A stretch of DNA of 64,000 nt. It comes from VBDM01 sp049802235. GTDB lineage: Bacteria > Pseudomonadota > Gammaproteobacteria > Burkholderiales > SG8-39. The notes beneath the pieces are model-generated. The model saw only the letters and a list, made by a program, of their open reading frames with translations. It was not told where the DNA came from and made no database searches. Positions 61,856 to 64,000 of the stretch are shown here, in pieces; position 1 is the first letter of the stretch; each line of letters opens with the position of its first letter. A program made the position numbers and the translations under genes. Location of the stretch: NCBI GenBank assembly GCA_049802235.1, contig JBARMB010000079.1, positions 1-64,000 of the forward strand, in the 5' to 3' direction.

Positions 61856-64000
61856 ATGACCGCCATTAGCAAACAGGAAATCGCCGCGCTGCCGGTCGAG
61901 TTCAAGCTGAACGGCAAGACCGTGGTCGGCCGCTCGGATGAGACCCTCATCGAGACCGCGAAGCACTACGGCATCGACATCCCGCACCTCTGCTACAAGG
62001 AAGGCATGCGCCCCGACGGCAACTGCCGCGCCTGCGTGGTCGAGATCAAGGGCGAGCGCGTGCTCGCGCCTTCGTGCTGCCGCTATCCCAAGGACGGCAT
62101 GGATGTGACGACCGACAACGCGCGCTCGCTCGCCAGCCAGAAGATGGTGCTGGAGCTTCTGCTCTCCGACATTCCCGAAAAATCCTATACGCTCAATTCC
62201 GAGCTGGACCAGTGGGCGAAGAAGCTCAACCTCGGCCGCCCGCGCTTCGAATCGAGGCACCAGCCGGTCGCCGATATCTCGCACCCGGCGATCGCGGTGA
62301 ACCTGGACGCCTGCATCCAGTGCACGCGTTGCCTGCGCGCCTGCCGCGAAGAACAGGTGAACGACGTCATCGGCTACGCGTGGCGGGGCGAGCATTCGAA
62401 GATCGTGTTCGACTTCGACGATCCCATGGGACAGTCCACCTGCGTCGCCTGCGGCGAATGCGTGCAGGCGTGCCCCACGGGCGCGCTGATGCCAGCGCGC
62501 GAGGTGGGCAAGGTGCAGGCCGACAGGACCGTGGATTCGGTATGTCCCTACTGCGGCGTCGGCTGCCAGCTCACTTATCACGTCAAGGACAACAGGATTC
62601 TTCACGTTCAGGGCCGCGAAGGTCCGGCAAACCTGAGCCGCCTGTGCGTGAAAGGGCGCTACGGCTTCGATTACGTGCATCACAAACAGCGGCTGACGAA
62701 GCCGCTCATCCGCAAGCCGGGCGTGAAAAAGCACAAGGACTTCACTGTCGATCCCGGGAACTGGGCCGAAGTGTTCCGCGAGGCAAGCTGGGAAGAAGCA
62801 CTCGATCTCGCGGCGAAAAGCCTGCGCGGGATCCGCGACACGCACGGAAAGAAGGCGCTTGCGGGTTTCGGCTCGGCGAAGGGAACGAACGAGGAGGCCT
62901 ATCTCTTCCAGAAGCTCGTTCGCACCGGCTTCGGCTCGAACAACGTCGATCACTGCACGCGGCTGTGCCATGCATCCAGCGTCGCCGCGTTGATGGAAGG
63001 CATCAACTCCGGCGCGGTTTCGAATCAGGTGCGCGACGTGATGAAAGCCGAAGTCGTGTTCCTGATCGGTGCCAATCCTACGGTGAACCACCCAGTCGCC
63101 GCGACCTGGATGAAGAACGCCGCGAAAGCGGGCGTGAAGCTCATCGTCGCCGACCCCCGGCGCGGCGATCTCGCCCGCCACGCGACCTACTACCTGCAGT
63201 TCAAGGCCGACACCGACGTCGCGCTCCTGAACGCGATGCTCTACACCATCGTCGAGGAGGGGCTCGCGAACGAGGCGTTCATCCGCGACCGCACCTCGGG
63301 CTACGAGGCGCTGCGCGAGAACGTCCAGAAGTACTCGCCCGAGGCGATGGCGCCGGTGTGCGGCATCGACGCGAAGACCATCCGCGAGGTGGCGCGGATG
63401 TACGCGAGATCGAAGGGCTCGATGATCATGTGGGGAATGGGGATTTCGCAGCACATTCACGGCACCGACAACGCCCGCTGCCTGATTGCCCTTGCGCTCA
63501 CCACCGGCCAGATCGGGCGGCCCGGCTCGGGGCTGCATCCGCTGCGCGGCCAGAACAACGTTCAGGGCGCGTCCGACTCCGGGCTGATCCCGATGTTCTA
63601 TCCGGACTACCAGCGCGTGGCCACTCCGGAGGCGAAGCAGCGCTTCGAAAAGTTATGGGGCATGGAACTCGATCCCAAGCCCGGTCTCACCGTGGTCGAA
63701 ATCATGCACGCGGCGAAGAAACGCGAGATCCGCGGCATGTACATCATGGGCGAGAACCCGGCGATGTCGGACCCCGACGTCGATCATGCGCGCGAGGCGC
63801 TCGCCACGCTCGATCACCTGGTGGTGCAGGACATCTTCCTCACCGAGACCGCGTATCTCGCCGACGTGGTGCTGCCGGCGACGGCGTGGCCGGAAAAAAT
63901 CGGCACCGTCACCAATACCGACCGCATGGTGCAACTCGGGCGCAAGGCGATCGAGCCGCCGGGCGAGGCGAAAGAGGACCTCTGGATCATCAATGAACTC
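61856..64000 (+). CDS. fdsA: Formate dehydrogenase alpha subunit (partial, runs off the window)
   Basis: At least 715 residues, open at the window end. In order: an N-terminal [2Fe-2S] domain (HLCYKEGMRPDGNCRACVVE), two 4Fe-4S ferredoxin motifs (CIQCTRCLRAC, CVACGECVQACP), a 4Fe-4S motif CPYCGVGCQ, and the molybdopterin domain. The active-site residue is Cys in RLCHASSV, so it is not selenocysteine dependent. It follows fdsB by 134 bp. Its chain continues past 64000, where fdsC/fdsD accessory genes might lie. Confidence 0.93.
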   Translation, partial: MTAISKQEIAALPVEFKLNGKTVVGRSDETLIETAKHYGIDIPHLCYKEGMRPDGNCRACVVEIKGERVLAPSCCRYPKDGMDVTTDNARSLASQKMVLELLLSDIPEKSYTLNSELDQWAKKLNLGRPRFESRHQPVADISHPAIAVNLDACIQCTRCLRACREEQVNDVIGYAWRGEHSKIVFDFDDPMGQSTCVACGECVQACPTGALMPAREVGKVQADRTVDSVCPYCGVGCQLTYHVKDNRILHVQGREGPANLSRLCVKGRYGFDYVHHKQRLTKPLIRKPGVKKHKDFTVDPGNWAEVFREASWEEALDLAAKSLRGIRDTHGKKALAGFGSAKGTNEEAYLFQKLVRTGFGSNNVDHCTRLCHASSVAALMEGINSGAVSNQVRDVMKAEVVFLIGANPTVNHPVAATWMKNAAKAGVKLIVADPRRGDLARHATYYLQFKADTDVALLNAMLYTIVEEGLANEAFIRDRTSGYEALRENVQKYSPEAMAPVCGIDAKTIREVARMYARSKGSMIMWGMGISQHIHGTDNARCLIALALTTGQIGRPGSGLHPLRGQNNVQGASDSGLIPMFYPDYQRVATPEAKQRFEKLWGMELDPKPGLTVVEIMHAAKKREIRGMYIMGENPAMSDPDVDHAREALATLDHLVVQDIFLTETAYLADVVLPATAWPEKIGTVTNTDRMVQLGRKAIEPPGEAKEDLWIINEL

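Noticed and set aside
62940..62990. Possible selenocysteine formate dehydrogenase
   Set aside because: The active-site codon reads Cys (RLCHASSV) and there is no in-frame TGA.
62074..63996. 640-codon plus frame inside fdsA
   Set aside because: Frame-shifted shadow of the formate dehydrogenase alpha subunit, whose true frame runs off the window.

Overview
The window is GC-rich, gene-dense chromosomal DNA with the gene order of a betaproteobacterium. The evidence is the set of conserved neighbourhoods: birA-coaX-SPOR; lpoA-yraN-diaA-BON lipoprotein-rfaE2; glnE, ilvE, a CHCC zinc-finger gene and waaF; yhdP-nitrilase-tldD; and pit-DUF47. The genus cannot be fixed from the sequence alone. No rRNA or tRNA genes, CRISPR arrays or classical insertion sequences were seen. 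One structural RNA, RNase P RNA, is present.

Layout. 0.2-10.3 kb is housekeeping: birA, coaX, cell-envelope genes, rsmI, pyrC, rnpB and cbiX. 10.5-20.1 kb is a complete nitrate assimilation locus: nasA on the minus strand, then nasT and nrtABC-nirBD on the plus strand. 20.1-22.5 kb holds waaF, a zinc-finger gene and ilvE. 22.6-26.95 kb is an accessory insertion between ilvE and glnE. It carries a BrnT/BrnA toxin-antitoxin pair, three unknown genes and a mobile mystery A/B pair lying between two copies of the glnE 3' end. 26.95-36.5 kb returns to core genes (glnE, yhdP, nitrilase, tldD, yjbQ). 36.6-39.2 kb is a LysR/VOC/NAT module. 39.3-44.4 kb is a second accessory block of lower GC: a zinc-ribbon gene followed by a very large, frameshifted STAND-type NTPase with an Mrr-like nuclease domain, which resembles Avs antiphage proteins. 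44.5-59.7 kb holds glpK, gpsA, a sugar-phosphate/iron-type ABC transporter, phosphate uptake, sucCD and a TPR O-GlcNAc-transferase-like gene. 59.98 kb to the end is a NAD-linked formate dehydrogenase whose catalytic subunit runs off the window.

The best-supported regulatory story is in the nitrate locus. I can read three sigma-54 -24/-12 promoters: two back to back between nasA and nasT, and one before nrtA. An NtrC-like dyad lies about 100 bp upstream of the nrtA promoter. The nrtA leader contains two hairpins with A1/G4 hexanucleotide loops followed by a strong intrinsic terminator whose 5' arm overlaps the second hairpin. This is the architecture expected for antitermination by the ANTAR protein NasT, which is encoded just upstream. 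cbiX, needed for siroheme, lies downstream of nasA and fits the same pathway.

The most novel-looking content is the STAND NTPase/zinc-ribbon pair and the mobile mystery pair bounded by a 1620-bp-offset direct repeat of the glnE 3' end. Three FNR/Dnr-type boxes (before gpsA, before the ABC transporter and before the formate dehydrogenase) suggest oxygen-responsive control.
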